A DNA stretch of 64,000 bases from Actinomadura xylanilytica (GCF_030283145.1 NZ_JASNWE010000005.1:434001-498000), one strand, 5' to 3'. Positions 43,914 to 53,214 are shown, numbered from the stretch's first letter. Translations and numbers: made by a program. The notes: generated by a model not told the origin, from the sequence alone.

Positions 43914-44105
43914 TGTCGATTTCCGAAGTCGTCTGCACTGATGTCCACAGTGCTCTGCACTTGGGCCGGTAACTGATCAGCTGCCCATCTCATCCTGGCG
44001 TCGGCGACGGGCCGCGGACGGGGCTGTTGGGAGCTGCCCGCGGTGGTCACGGATCTGCTGCCAGGGACCTCCAGCGGCGGGCGTGGGCGGGGGCGGTTGC
44101 CGGCT
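43914..44105 (+). mobile_element. Remnant of a second Tn402-type transposon (left end plus tniA scrap)
   Basis: TGTCGATTTCCGAAG..., ending CTGCAC at 43938, matches the terminal repeats of the complete element (TGTCG.TTTC.GAAGTC.TCTGCAC). A second binding unit follows at 43939-43960. At 44043-44105 the frame VVTDLLPGTSSGGRGRGRLP is identical to part of tniA. The rest of the element is deleted. Confidence 0.75.
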
Positions 44106-44298
44106 CTACCGGGTCCTGGAACGCGCCGGAGCCGCCACGTGACCACGCCCCAGATCGCGCACTGGGGGTGCGGCCGGTCGGGTGGCCCCGGAGAATCGCA
44201 CCCCGGGGCCACCTGACCGGCCGCACCCCTCGTAGCCGAGGCGGGGCCGGCCGGTGTGGGGGCAGATGTACTGGGGCCCGGCCGCACTTCGGTGCCGG
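44106..44298. other. No gene recognised
   Basis: Junction sequence between the tniA scrap and the DUF6461 relic; contains an imperfect repeat of GGGGCCACCTGACCGGCCGC-type bases around 44180-44230, no gene. Confidence 0.25.
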
Positions 44299-44877
44299 TC
44301 AGTTCGGCACGGCGCCCAGCAGGTAGACCGCCTTCTCGAACCTCCCCTCGGTGAGGGGGACACCGGTGATGTGCTCTGCCAGCGCGAACGCCTTGGCGAT
44401 CGGGTTCTCCTCGCCTTCGTCCTCGATGAACCGGAAGCCGATGGCGCGCATGGCGTCCATGAGGTCGGTGACGGCGGTGCCCTGCCGCTCCTCGAGCCAG
44501 AATGGCCGGATCCTGGGTATAGACGCTGCTGGAGTGGCAGACCAGGCGGGTGCCGGCCGACAGCCGGGTGAGCCTGTCACGGTGGCCGAGCAGGTACGCG
44601 CCGGGTTCGAAGGCCACCGCCCAATCGTCGATCGAGAAGACGCCGACCAGGTCGTCGTCCTCGTCCATGTCCAGCTCGTGCATGGCTTCGGCCCCGGTGA
44701 TGCGCGGCGGATCGACCGAGAGAAGCCCCAGCCTCTCCAGGAGCTGCTGAGGGGACAGGCCGCGCACCATCGCCACGGCGTAGTTCTCGCGAGGGTCCCG
44801 GGGCAGCGGCCCGCCCAGGTGAAGTTTTCGTCGGACTTGATCACGTGGTGGAATGTTGTCATCTCCGGCGGACACTT
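44299..44877 (-). pseudogene. DUF6461-like protein, twice frameshifted
   Basis: Reads TTFHHVIKSDENFTWAG, then in another frame LPRDPRENYAVAMVRGLSPQ, LDMDEDDDLVGVFSIDDWAV, FEPGAYLLGHRDRLTRLSAG, and after about 44505 back in the first frame EERQGTAVTDLMDAMRAIGF to AVYLLGAVPN. The order and motifs (WAVAFEPGAY) match the DUF6461 family of actinomycetes. Two indels disrupt it. Confidence 0.6.
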
Positions 44878-44960
44878 CACCGGCCAGGCCCGCGCCCGTC
44901 GCCGTCCAGCAGCATCCACGCCGCGATCAGCTCCTCCGGCTCCCACTCCCGACGCACCAT
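44878..44960 (-). pseudogene. Tn3-family transposase first-codons fragment
   Basis: ATG at 44960 opens MVRREWEPEELIAAWMLLDG, the start of another DUF4158-type Tn3 transposase subgroup, and stops after 26 codons next to the DUF6461 relic. Confidence 0.55.
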
Positions 44961-45479
44961 GCACCCATTCGCTCGATCGGCCCCCCGAGGTCGGAAAAAC
45001 CCTTGAACGGCCGAGATGCACTACCGCTCGGTAAACCCGACTTGCAACGATCACGAACCGCAACCGTGACCCTTCACTTGGCTACCTGGCGGCTGGGGAC
45101 ACGTTCGGGAGCGGAGGGCCTAGTCCGGCGGAGACACCAGAAGGTCGATGCCGTTGTCGCGTATCGGTTCCGCAACCTCCAGGCCGGCGCGGACGAGTTC
45201 GCCACCGCCCTCTGAGGCGTAGACACCGCGCACCCGTTCCCGGGCACGCAGCGGCGCGCACTTACACGAGCCCGGGAATCTACGGGCCCACAGGGCAAAA
45301 GCCTGGCAGCGGCACATCTGTGAAGTAGAGTGCGGCCCGGACGACAGGCCGCACCCGGGTGAGCCTGCGCGGTAGCCCTCCTGCACGCTCAGCCCGGATC
45401 ACGTCGCCAGCGCGACACTCTCGGCGGACGACCCAAAATCACGTGCGACCTTCGACCATTCATGCTGGGATCGATCACT
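44961..45479 (-). pseudogene. Mostly empty; one unrecognised gene tail
   Basis: At about 45260-45120 the minus strand encodes ERVRGVYASEGGGELVRAGL, EVAEPIRDNGIDLLVSPPD and a stop, a convincing protein tail without a start or family. The rest holds nothing I recognise. Confidence 0.4.
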
Positions 45480-46286
45480 ATGAATGCCCATTTCCTCAAT
45501 GAAGCCGACTTGATGGATAGGATGGAGCGGAATCTGGCGGAACACGCCTGCCACCTGCATCGGAGTATGGCCGGTGCGACCGTAACGGAGACTGGTGACC
45601 TCCTGGTCGCCGACAGCGGCTTGGACGACGACACTTTCAACATCGTTGCCGCGGCCCGCTTCACCGCCGCCACCGCTGCGGCACGTATCACCGAGACCGC
45701 CCGGACGCTGGCTCGCACCGGCCGCCGTTTCTCCTGGTGGGTGGGACCTGCTTCGACACCACCAGACCTCACCGCCCGTCTGATTGCGGCCGGTCTTCCG
45801 GCATCCGAACGCGAGACAGCCATGTGGGCCGAGCTGGACGACAGCCTGCCGCTGCCCGCCGCCCAAGGGCTGGACATTCAGACGGTGGCCACGTCCGAAC
45901 AGCTCGCCGACTACGCCACGGTTCTCGCTGCGAACTGGACCCCGCCCGCTGACACCGTCCACCGCTTCTTCGCCCATGCCGCCCCGCAGGCACTGGCCGC
46001 GCACTGTCCGGCCCGCTACCTGGTCGGCTACATAGACGGCCGTCCGGTCTGCTCGGCCGAGGTGTTTCATCACGCGAGGGTTGCCGGGATCTACAACATC
46101 TCCACCCTGGCCACCCACCGCCGACGCGGCTACGGCGGTGCCATCACACTCGCCGCACTCCACACGGCCCGCGACCGAGACCACCACATCGCGGTCTTGC
46201 AGGCGTCCACCGACGGCGAACCCGTCTACCGCCGCCTGGGATTCCGCTCCTGCGGCCAGTTCACCGAACACACCATCAACCCCTGA
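45480..46286 (+). CDS. GNAT-family N-acetyltransferase
   Basis: 268 residues. The C-terminal half is a GNAT fold: RYLVGYIDGRPVCSAEVFHHARVAGIYNISTLATHRRRGYGGA, containing the acetyl-CoA pyrophosphate loop (R-R-G-Y-G-G), then ASTDGEPVYRRLGFRSCG, the conserved strand-helix-LGF end. The N-terminal half is a second, degenerate GNAT-like or unrelated domain (FSWWVGPASTPPDL). Acceptor unknown. Start at ATG 45480; an in-frame ATG 18 bases upstream is possible. Confidence 0.8.
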   Translation: MNAHFLNEADLMDRMERNLAEHACHLHRSMAGATVTETGDLLVADSGLDDDTFNIVAAARFTAATAAARITETARTLARTGRRFSWWVGPASTPPDLTARLIAAGLPASERETAMWAELDDSLPLPAAQGLDIQTVATSEQLADYATVLAANWTPPADTVHRFFAHAAPQALAAHCPARYLVGYIDGRPVCSAEVFHHARVAGIYNISTLATHRRRGYGGAITLAALHTARDRDHHIAVLQASTDGEPVYRRLGFRSCGQFTEHTINP

Positions 46287-46498
46287 ACCGCACGCGGGGG
46301 GCGACCAGCATCGGAACTGTGACTCGAAAAGTCTCGTTAGGCGGACGCTGGCGTGACTTCTCGTTCCGATGCGGTCAAGCCCTCCCACTTCAGGCGCTGA
46401 GGGGCCTGCGGTCACCGGGGGAGTACAGGAGAGTTCGACCAGATCGCCTCGAGACGCCAGTCACCCCGAGATCACCTGCTGATGATCAAAGACCATGA
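46287..46498. other. No gene recognised
   Basis: Junction sequence between the acetyltransferase and an amine-oxidase remnant. Confidence 0.3.
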
Positions 46499-46700
46499 GT
46501 CAGCGCTGATGGTGGTCGGCGGGCGCACCCGCGTTGTTGAGGCCGACGGCGAGATCCTCGACCTGGGAGGCCAGTTCATCGGCCCCGGCAGGATCGTGTG
46601 CACGCCCTGGCCAGGAACTCGGGATCGAGGTGTTCAGCACTCATGAGGCAGGCGACCACCCGATCGAGAACTCCTCTGGCACGAGGCGGGCACCGACTGC
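46499..46700 (+). pseudogene. Flavin amine oxidase N-terminal remnant, frameshifted
   Basis: LMVVGGRTRVVEADGEILDLGGQFIGPG, then in the next frame HALARELGIEVFSTHEAGDHPIENSSG, is the segment after the FAD dinucleotide motif in flavin monoamine oxidases. Both ends are missing. Confidence 0.6.
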
Positions 46701-46749
46701 TTGGGCTGTAGGTCGGTCGTCCTGCGCGGCTGGCTGCGGGTGCCTGGGG

Positions 46750-48222
46750 TCAGGTTGCTTGCTGGGGGTCTTGCTGGTGCGGGGCCCGCGGCGGTGGCGG
46801 GGCTGGTGGGCTCGGGGTCGGGTGTGCGACGGGGAGGGTGCGGGCGAGGGCGGCGACGGCGGTGAGTAGCGCGGCGCAGGCGAGGAAGGCGTGGCCGTAG
46901 CCGGTGGTGAGGGTGTGGGGTTGGGTGCTGGTGCCGGGCGCCAGGGTGGTGAGGGCGGCCAGGCCCAGCACGCCGCCGAGTTGTTTGGCGGTGTTCATCA
47001 GACCGGAGGCGGCACCGGCGTCGGCGGTGGGGACGCCGGAGGTGACGGTGGTGGTGAGCGGGGTGTTGAACAGGCCGCCGCCGACCGAAATGAGGATGGC
47101 CGGGCCGAGGACGCCGGTCAGGTAGGTGCTGTCGGGGGTAATGCGGCTCTGCCACCAGAACCCGGCGGCGGCGATCAGCGCGCCGGCGGTGATCAGGGTC
47201 CGGGAGTCCACGCGCCGCATCAGCCGCGGGGTCACCTGCAGGCCGACGGTCAGGGTGAGCAGGGTGTGGGGCAGGAACGCGGCACCGGTTTGCAGCGCGG
47301 AGTAGCGCAGGACGTTTTGCAGGTAGAGGGTCAGGAAGTACCACATCGGGATCTGGAAGCAGGCGCCAGCCAGCAGCATCACGGTGTTGCCGATGGCGAT
47401 CGGTCGGGCGGCCAGCAGCCGCGGTGGCATCAGCGGGGCTGATGCGTACCTGGCCTCGACCAGGACGAACGCCGCCAGGCAGGCCAGCGCGACGACGAGC
47501 GCGGTGAGCGCCGCCGGGTCACCGGGGCCGTGCCGGGATTCGGAGATGCCGAAGGTCAGGCCGGTCAGACCCGCGGTCGCCAGCAGCGCGCCGGGCACGT
47601 CAAGGCGTTGGCGGCCTCGGCCGGCAGTGGCGGTGGCGGTGAGCAGGCGGGCGGCGGCGGGGGCGGCCACGATCCCGATCGGGACGTTGATCAGCAGGAT
47701 CGATCGCCACGATAGGGCTTGGGTCAGCGCGCCGCCCAGCAGGTTGCCGGCGGCGCCGCCGGTGAGGCTGACGGCGGTCCAGATCGCCAGCGCCCGGACG
47801 CGGGCGGGCCCCTCGGGGAAGGTGGTGGTCAAGACGGTCAGGGTGATCGGGGCGAGCACAGCAGCGCCCAGGCCCTGGACGGCGCGGGCGGCGATCAGCA
47901 GGCTGCCGCTGCCCGCCAGGCCGCCGGCCAGGCTGGCGGCGGTGAACAGCGCGAGCCCGGCGGTGAACACCTTGCGGTGCCCGTACAGGTCGGCCAGTCG
48001 GGCGCCCAGCAGCAGGAACCCGCCGAAGGCCAGGGCGTAGGCGCCGGCGGCCCACGGCAACCACGCCGCGTTCAGGCGCAGCTCGGCTTGGATGGAGGGC
48101 AGCGCCACGTTCACCACCGACACATCCAGCACGACCATGAACTGTGCGGCACACGCCAGCGCCAGTACGCCGGCGGCCGTCCTGCGTGAGGGGGCGTCCC
48201 GGGCGTCGCTTGGCTGCGTCAT
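46750..48222 (-). CDS. DHA2-family (EmrB/QacA) drug exporter
   Basis: 490 residues with about 14 membrane helices. Motif A-like GARLADLYGHRKVF, motif C-like SLTGGAAGNLLGGAL, and the first helix MVVLDVSVVNVALPSI with the Asp typical of proton-driven DHA2 exporters. The C-terminal tail is Pro-rich. Divergent from a TetR regulator with a dyad in between, so it is probably a repressed multidrug or antibiotic exporter. Confidence 0.9.
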   Translation of the reverse strand: MTQPSDARDAPSRRTAAGVLALACAAQFMVVLDVSVVNVALPSIQAELRLNAAWLPWAAGAYALAFGGFLLLGARLADLYGHRKVFTAGLALFTAASLAGGLAGSGSLLIAARAVQGLGAAVLAPITLTVLTTTFPEGPARVRALAIWTAVSLTGGAAGNLLGGALTQALSWRSILLINVPIGIVAAPAAARLLTATATAGRGRQRLDVPGALLATAGLTGLTFGISESRHGPGDPAALTALVVALACLAAFVLVEARYASAPLMPPRLLAARPIAIGNTVMLLAGACFQIPMWYFLTLYLQNVLRYSALQTGAAFLPHTLLTLTVGLQVTPRLMRRVDSRTLITAGALIAAAGFWWQSRITPDSTYLTGVLGPAILISVGGGLFNTPLTTTVTSGVPTADAGAASGLMNTAKQLGGVLGLAALTTLAPGTSTQPHTLTTGYGHAFLACAALLTAVAALARTLPVAHPTPSPPAPPPPRAPHQQDPQQAT

Positions 48223-48238
48223 CGCCCTCCCATCAGAA

Positions 48239-48254
48239 CAATGTGGTTACATTG
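48239..48254. promoter_or_regulatory. Candidate TetR operator
   Basis: CAATGT-GGTT-ACATTG, a perfect dyad 17 bases upstream of the exporter start and in the gap shared with the TetR gene. Confidence 0.55.
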
Positions 48255-48333
48255 ATTTAATGGCGGAGGCTAGCCGCGACGGGGAGTCCGGTCAATCCGA
48301 TGTGATCGCATCGGTAATCGTGAGGGGTGGCTG

Positions 48334-48966
48334 GTGGCGCAGCGTCGGGCGCGCGGGATGGGGGCCGAGTACGAGCAGCGGCGGGCGCAGATTGCCGACG
48401 CGGTGCTGGCGATCGTGGCCGATCACGGCCTGGGGGCGGTGTCGCAGAACCGGGTCGCTGCTCGGGCCGGGGTGTCGGCGGGCCGCGTCCAGCATTATTT
48501 CCCCGCCAAGCAGCAGCTCATCGAGGCGGCGTTCGAACGCGGCAACGCGCTCAGTGAGGAGCGGATCCGCGAGCTGGTCGGCCAGGACCTGCAGAGCGCT
48601 CCGGCGCGGCACGTGCTGACGGTGGTGCTGACCGAGTTGCTCCCCTACGACCGGGCGAGGCGGACCCATCTGCGGGTACGGCAGGCCTTCAGTGCGCTGG
48701 CACTGGCCGACGAGGCCATTGCCGCCCGCCTGCGCGCCGAGTACGCGGTGTTGCACAACCGGCTCGGCGCCCTGCTCGCCCAAGACCGGGCCACCGGCAC
48801 CGGCACCGGCGGTCGGCAGGTGGCCGCTACGCGGGAGGTGGCGGTGCGGCTGGTGGCGCTGACCGAGGGGCTGGCCTACTACACGTTGATCGGAGTCAGC
48901 ACCGCCGACACCGCCCGGCAGCAGGTCCTGGCCGCGATCGCCCAGGCCTGCGGCGAGCCGGACTGA
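48334..48966 (+). CDS. TetR-family regulator
   Basis: 210 residues from a GTG: helix-turn-helix RRAQIADAVLAIVADHGLGAVSQNRVAARAGVSAGRVQHYFPAK and a helical C-terminal domain with LRVRQAFSALALADEAIAARLRAEY. Likely repressor of the divergent DHA2 exporter. Confidence 0.88.
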   Translation: MAQRRARGMGAEYEQRRAQIADAVLAIVADHGLGAVSQNRVAARAGVSAGRVQHYFPAKQQLIEAAFERGNALSEERIRELVGQDLQSAPARHVLTVVLTELLPYDRARRTHLRVRQAFSALALADEAIAARLRAEYAVLHNRLGALLAQDRATGTGTGGRQVAATREVAVRLVALTEGLAYYTLIGVSTADTARQQVLAAIAQACGEPD

Positions 48967-48990
48967 GCACGGCGCGGCGGCCGGTGAGCG

Positions 48991-49401
48991 TCAGGGGCGT
49001 GGCGCGGGCCGGCCGGCTTCAAGGCGGTCGCCGAGTTCGGTGGAGAAGTCTTCGGCGCCGGCGAGGCGGGCCGGGAGTTTGGCGCAGCGCTGGTCGACCC
49101 GGTCGCGATAGGCGGCGACCTGGCAGGGGAGACGCTCGCGTTCGGCGGGGCCGGTGCCGGGGTCGTCGAGCCGGTGCAGGACCTCCAGCAGGTCACGCAT
49201 TTCCTCCAGGGTGAACTCCAGCGGCTTCATCCGCATGATGACCCGCAGCCGGGCGACGTCGGTGTCGGTGTAGAGCCGGAATCCGCCGGCCGAGCGGGCG
49301 GTGGGCGGGGCCAGCCCGACCTCTTCGTAGTGGCGGATGGTGCGCATGCCGAGGCCGGTCAGTTCGGCAACCTGGCCGATCTGGGGGGCCAGACCAAGTA
49401 A
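48991..49401 (-). pseudogene. MerR-family regulator with replaced N-terminus
   Basis: IGQVAELTGLGMRTIRHYEE, LAPPTARSAGGFRLYTDTD, RLRVIMRMKPLEFTLEEMRDLLEV: a MerR winged helix and short coiled coil of the small type. The first few residues before IGQVAELTG are replaced by the repeat at 49391-49462 and no standard start is found in frame before the internal ATG at 49347, which would omit half of the recognition domain. Probably truncated by the insertion. Confidence 0.6.
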
Positions 49402-49462
49402 GCGCGAGAGGGGCAGTGGGGTTGCTCGGGTCTCCTGACGTCGGTCGTCTTTGGTGACGGGC
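49391..49462 (+). repeat. Terminal-type repeat, inverted partner of 12971-13034
   Basis: GACCAAGTAAGCGCGAGAGG, GGGTTGCTCGGGTCTCCTGA and GGTCGTCTTTGGTGACGGG. A Tn3-type transposase N-terminus starts about 100 bases inward (49566), as expected for a left end. Confidence 0.6.
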
Positions 49463-49565
49463 TGCGTTGCTTTGGTTGCAGTTCGATGAACCGTGAGGTG
49501 TGGGCTGATCGCTGACGGTCACGGTGCGTGGGTTCTGGATCTGGTTGGCCGGAGAGGAGCCCGCG

Positions 49566-49734
49566 TTGACGTCGATCGAGCGCACCGCGTATCCGCAGTT
49601 CAAGAGGGTGACCTCGGCTCGGGTGCTGCACGTGTTCTTCACCCCGACGGGTGAGGAGATCGGCTGGGCGCGGGCCCGGACCGCGAGCCCCGAGGCGTTG
49701 TTCGCGCTGGTGCTGGAGCTGAAGTGCTTTCAGA
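49566..49734 (+). pseudogene. Tn3-family transposase N-terminal fragment
   Basis: TTG start; LTSIERTAYPQFKRVTSARV, LHVFFTPTGEEIGWARARTA, ALFALVLELKCFQ is the start of the DUF4158 domain of a transposase subgroup different from the tnpA at 21880. Similarity ends at about 49734. Confidence 0.7.
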
Positions 49735-50032
49735 GGGCCGTTCGCGAGTTGATGTCCTCTTCGTCGTTGAGGTTGGGAGGGGCGGGCTCGTCGGAGACTC
49801 GCTGCCGGGCTATGGACGCGGCTGAGGGAACAACCCCGGCTCTGTCGCGACGAGGATGCCGCGACTGATCAAGCGTTTGAGTACGCCGCAGGCCGGTTCG
49901 CCGTAGGCGTGAGTAGACAAGGCATCCCGAGTAGCACCGAACATCCTGCCGATCCCCGGCGCGTCTGGAGGAGCCGGGCTGAAGCCGGGTCCGGAGGACC
50001 TCGCGGAACTCAGGTAAGGGGGGAGCCGGTTC
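49735..50032. other. No gene recognised
   Basis: Junction sequence after the transposase fragment; nothing supported. Confidence 0.3.
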
Positions 50033-51007
50033 TCAGCCTCGGGCGGGCCGGGTCGCCAGTCGTTCGCCCAGTTCGGCCCGTGCGGTCGCGATGACGGCGG
50101 CCGGGTCGTCAGTGGGTCGCAGGCCGAAGGTCTCTTCCAGCCAGGACAGGAACATCGTGCGCTTGGCCGCAGGTTCGCAGGGGCGAAGGCCCACCCGAGT
50201 CTCGTCGCACCAGATCTCGGTGTCGGTGAGGGCCGCGACCAGTTGGTAGAACTCTCGGACGTTGCGGGCGACGACATGGGCGCCTGCAGTGGTTCCCAAC
50301 GCGACAACGGGGAGGTCTGGGCGGTCGTCGAGCCGCCACAGGGCGAAGAACGTGTCGCTGTCGTTGGTGGCGAACGGCGCCAGATCGGCGGTGAGCTCAG
50401 GGTTCTCCAACCCTCCGTCTTCGCCGTACTCGTCGAGCAGCCAGAAGCCGTTCGCGAATCCGTCGAAGGCCGCATTGGGGAGGAGGTTCAGTTCGTGGAC
50501 CGGTGACCAGACCGCGTCCGGGATGATCGGGTGGACCCAGGCAGCCCATTCCTTTCCCAGTTCTGCTTCCGCGCCGTAGACGATGGCCTTCCAGTCATCG
50601 GCGGGCGTGATGCCGAACGTCTCCTTCAGCCAGGCGAGGTAGGGCTTGTTCTCCACTGGCTCATCGCACTCGCGGAGGCCGAAAGACTCCCAATCGATGT
50701 CCGGCTCGCAGTCGGCAGGGATCGACGCGAGCAGACGGAGGAATTCCCGGAAGTCGAGGGAGATGACGTGGACCCCGCCTTCATCGCCCATGGCGACGAC
50801 CGGCAGGGCGGCCAGGTCTTCGCGGTCGTCCTTGCGCCAGATTCCGTACCGCGACCCACTGCCGTTGGCCTGCGCGAAGGAGACCAGCCGGTCCTCGGGC
50901 TCGTCACCGTACTCGTACATCTCGAAGCCGTTGGCGAAGAAGTCTTCCTGGGCGTCGTAGAACTCCTTGAGAAGGTTGAGTTCGGGGATGGGAGAGAACA
51001 CGTCCAC
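50033..51007 (-). CDS. SUKH-like protein made of two duplicated halves
   Basis: 324 residues. Each half of about 160 residues repeats the same order: (V)FSPIPELNLL / VWSPVHELNLL, FANGFEMYEYGDEP / FANGFWLLDEYGED, YGIWRKDDREDLAALPVVAMG / FALWRLDDRPDLPVVALG, then VISLDFREFLRLLASI / VVARNVREFYQLVAAL, and LAWLKETFGITPADD / LSWLEETFGLRPTDD. The pattern resembles SMI1/KNR4 (SUKH) immunity proteins. GTG at 51007 with GGAGG eight bases upstream is preferred to the GTG at 51022. No toxin gene lies beside it. Confidence 0.7.
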   Translation of the reverse strand: MDVFSPIPELNLLKEFYDAQEDFFANGFEMYEYGDEPEDRLVSFAQANGSGSRYGIWRKDDREDLAALPVVAMGDEGGVHVISLDFREFLRLLASIPADCEPDIDWESFGLRECDEPVENKPYLAWLKETFGITPADDWKAIVYGAEAELGKEWAAWVHPIIPDAVWSPVHELNLLPNAAFDGFANGFWLLDEYGEDGGLENPELTADLAPFATNDSDTFFALWRLDDRPDLPVVALGTTAGAHVVARNVREFYQLVAALTDTEIWCDETRVGLRPCEPAAKRTMFLSWLEETFGLRPTDDPAAVIATARAELGERLATRPARG

Positions 51008-51298
51008 TGCAAGGGCCTCCACTCATGATCACTTTCGAGTGCCGCAGAGGCTAACACCAGGGAACGACAGACGGTCACCGGTCAGCGGATGAAAGGTGTG
51101 GCCGGGTTGGGAACCTCGGACAGCAGGCAGCGAGCAGGCCCCAGCCGTCGGGGTCGGCGATCCGGTCGGAGGGCGCGCGCAGGCCGCCGTACCGCTCGAC
51201 GGTGCGGGCCCACTCCTCGCGGCGCGCCGGCGGTGCGCCTGCACCAAGCGCGAGATGTCAGGGCCCGGATATCGCCGCTGTGTCCGGGCCCTGCCGCG
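51008..51298 (-). pseudogene. Leader of the SUKH-like gene plus an unrecognised gene tail
   Basis: Around 51230-51089 the minus strand can encode RREEWARTVERYGGLRAPSD, RIADPDGWGLLAAC, protein-like but without start or family. Confidence 0.3.
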
Positions 51299-51892
51299 TC
51301 ACGGGCGCGGCGCCTGCCACCGGATGTCGAGCCGGCCGTGCCGCATTCGGCCCACCAGGCGGACGTGCAGCGTCTCGGGCGTGTTGCCGCCTGCGTTCCT
51401 GCTGATCGCCACCTGGCTGTGCCGCGCCGACAGCTCGTTGGCGTCCACCACCATGCCCGGCGCGAGGACCAGCTCCACGGTGCCGCCACTCACCCGTAGC
51501 TCGATGACCAGCTCGGGCGCGCTGCGCACCGCGCTCGTCAGGTCCAGGACCACCTCGCTCCACGCGGTGCGCAGCACCAACCGGTGCGGCAGTGTCCACC
51601 GGCCGTCACGGCGCACCGAGCCGTGCCGCTCCTTGATGGTGAGCAGTTCGGCGGCCGGGTCGGCCGGCGGCGGCGTGAGTGCGCCGTGGCTGCCTGGCGT
51701 CGCGACCAGATCGGTGATGAGCGGGGTCAGCGCGTCATGGGTGCGGGCGGTCAGTGCCATGCCCAGCCGCTCGTCGAACTCGACCGGGTCGAGCCGGCCG
51801 TCGGCGACGGCGGTGTGCAGCAGCTCGATGACCCGGTCGCGGTCGGCGTCGGACGCACGCAGCGCGGGCGAGCTGTGCGGATCTGCAGTCAT
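51299..51892 (-). CDS. DUF1707-domain protein
   Basis: 197 residues. N-terminal DUF1707 (SPALRASDADRDRVIELLHTAVADGRLDPVEFDERLGMAL, split here), a linker and a C-terminal beta-strand domain of the cell-wall-active/DUF2154 type (TAWSEVVLDLTSAV, VELVLAPGMVVDANE). DUF1707 proteins are small actinomycete proteins of unknown, probably regulatory, function. AGGAGG lies four bases before the ATG. Confidence 0.82.
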   Translation of the reverse strand: MTADPHSSPALRASDADRDRVIELLHTAVADGRLDPVEFDERLGMALTARTHDALTPLITDLVATPGSHGALTPPPADPAAELLTIKERHGSVRRDGRWTLPHRLVLRTAWSEVVLDLTSAVRSAPELVIELRVSGGTVELVLAPGMVVDANELSARHSQVAISRNAGGNTPETLHVRLVGRMRHGRLDIRWQAPRP

Positions 51893-52016
51893 CCGGCCTC
51901 CTGGGCGGCGAGGTGGTGGCATCGCGCCACCGACATTTAACAATACTGATGCTCTTCGACGGGAATGGTGAACCGTCCTGCTTCTTTCGGGGCGTACCCG
52001 GGACGTGGGCTCACTG

Positions 52017-52635
52017 TCAGTTGTCGATGGCCGGTGGAGCGTGGTCCAGAAGTCGTGGATGGCCCGCGCCGAATCCGGGGTGGACATCCTGGTCGATCTG
52101 GTCGGCGGGCACGTGGAAGCCGGTGTTGGTCATGCCCAGTGGGTCGAAGATGCGTTCGCGCAGGAACACCTCGAACGACTGGCCGGTGACCCGCGCGACG
52201 AGCACGCCGAGCAGATCCTTGCTGATGTTGTACTGCCAGTGCTCTCCGGGCAGGTGCATCAGCGGAAGCGCGCTCAGGCGGCGCGTCCACTCATCCGGCT
52301 TGGGCATCGGCTCCGGCAGATTCGGGGTCAGCCCCTGCTCGAAGACCGCGTTCATGATCGGCGTGCCCAGCGCCGTCATGTCCATGCCGAGCCCGAACGT
52401 GGAGGTCAGCACGTCCCGTACGGTGTCGTCGAGCGGGCCGCCGACCCGCGTCAGCACCCGCCGGTCTGCGGGTTCCGGCAGCCACGGCTTCACCAGATCG
52501 TCCGGCCGCGGCCTGCACTCGTCCAGCAGCACCTTCGCCGCCGCGACCGTGACCGGCTTGGACGTCGAGGCCATCCGGAAGATGGTGTCCCGGCGCTTCG
52601 GCGCGCTCCTGAGATTGACCCATGATTCTCCGGTC
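52017..52635 (-). pseudogene. Serine hydrolase (beta-lactamase/PBP4* fold) fragment fused to a MocR start
   Basis: RRDTIFRMASTSKPVTVAAA has the Ser-x-x-Lys motif, followed by HLPGEHWQYNISKDLLGVLV with the YxN motif and FDPLGMTNTGFHVP. The C-terminal HxG/KTG part is lost. At the 5' end the codons (GESWVN) equal the start of the MocR gene at 54948 (PESWVN), so a recombination event has joined a MocR promoter and first codons to this hydrolase. Confidence 0.7.
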
Positions 52636-52716
52636 TGAATGCACCCTGTGAGAGGTCTTTCTGGCCTCTAGGTTCATCAGTGCAGCCAGAACCGAACGTC
52701 GAGGGAAAGAGCGATC
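52617..52716 (+). promoter_or_regulatory. MocR-type control region of the cupin gene
   Basis: ATTGACCCATGATTC, GAATGCACC, GGTCTTTC and CTAGGTT are in the same order and spacing as in 54926-54995, upstream of the AhpD-like gene next to the MocR regulator. Probably bound by that regulator or a lost paralogue. Confidence 0.55.
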
Positions 52717-53214
52717 ATGACCGTCAGCAACGCACCGAAGCCCGTACTCGTCCGTGCCGCGGAGGCCGAGTCCCTCCAGGACGGCGCGACCAGCCTGATC
52801 ACGCTCCTCGCCGACTCCCACGCCACCGGCGGCGCGCTGACCGCCAACCGTGCGACGTTCCAGAAGGGCTCACCCGGTGCGCCCGCGCACTTCCACACGC
52901 GTGCCACCGAGACGTTCCTCGTTCTCAGCGGCTCGATGCGGATCCTGCTCGACGACCAGGTCCTCACTCTCGGGCAGGGCGACTTCCTCACCGTCCCGCC
53001 GACCGTGCCGCACGCGTTCGCGCCGGCCCTGGGATCGGAGGCCGAGATGCTCGTCACCTTCACGCCCGGAATGGACCGGTTCGACTACTACCGCCTGCTG
53101 GAGCGCGTCTACCGCGGCGAGGCCACGATCCAGGACATCCGTGACAGTTCCGAGCGGTTCGACAACCACTACTTCGAGAGCCCGGTCTGGCAGCAGGAAC
53201 TCGCCGCGCGCTGA
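52717..53214 (+). CDS. Cupin-domain protein
   Basis: 165 residues: single conserved beta-barrel with metal-ligand motifs PAHFHTRATETFLVLSGSM (His-x-His...Glu) and VPPTVPHAFAPA (His), GQGDFLTVPP between. Such stand-alone cupins include dioxygenases, isomerases and sensors; no reaction can be chosen. AGGGAAAG precedes the ATG. Its promoter resembles that of the AhpD-like gene. Confidence 0.82.
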   Translation: MTVSNAPKPVLVRAAEAESLQDGATSLITLLADSHATGGALTANRATFQKGSPGAPAHFHTRATETFLVLSGSMRILLDDQVLTLGQGDFLTVPPTVPHAFAPALGSEAEMLVTFTPGMDRFDYYRLLERVYRGEATIQDIRDSSERFDNHYFESPVWQQELAAR

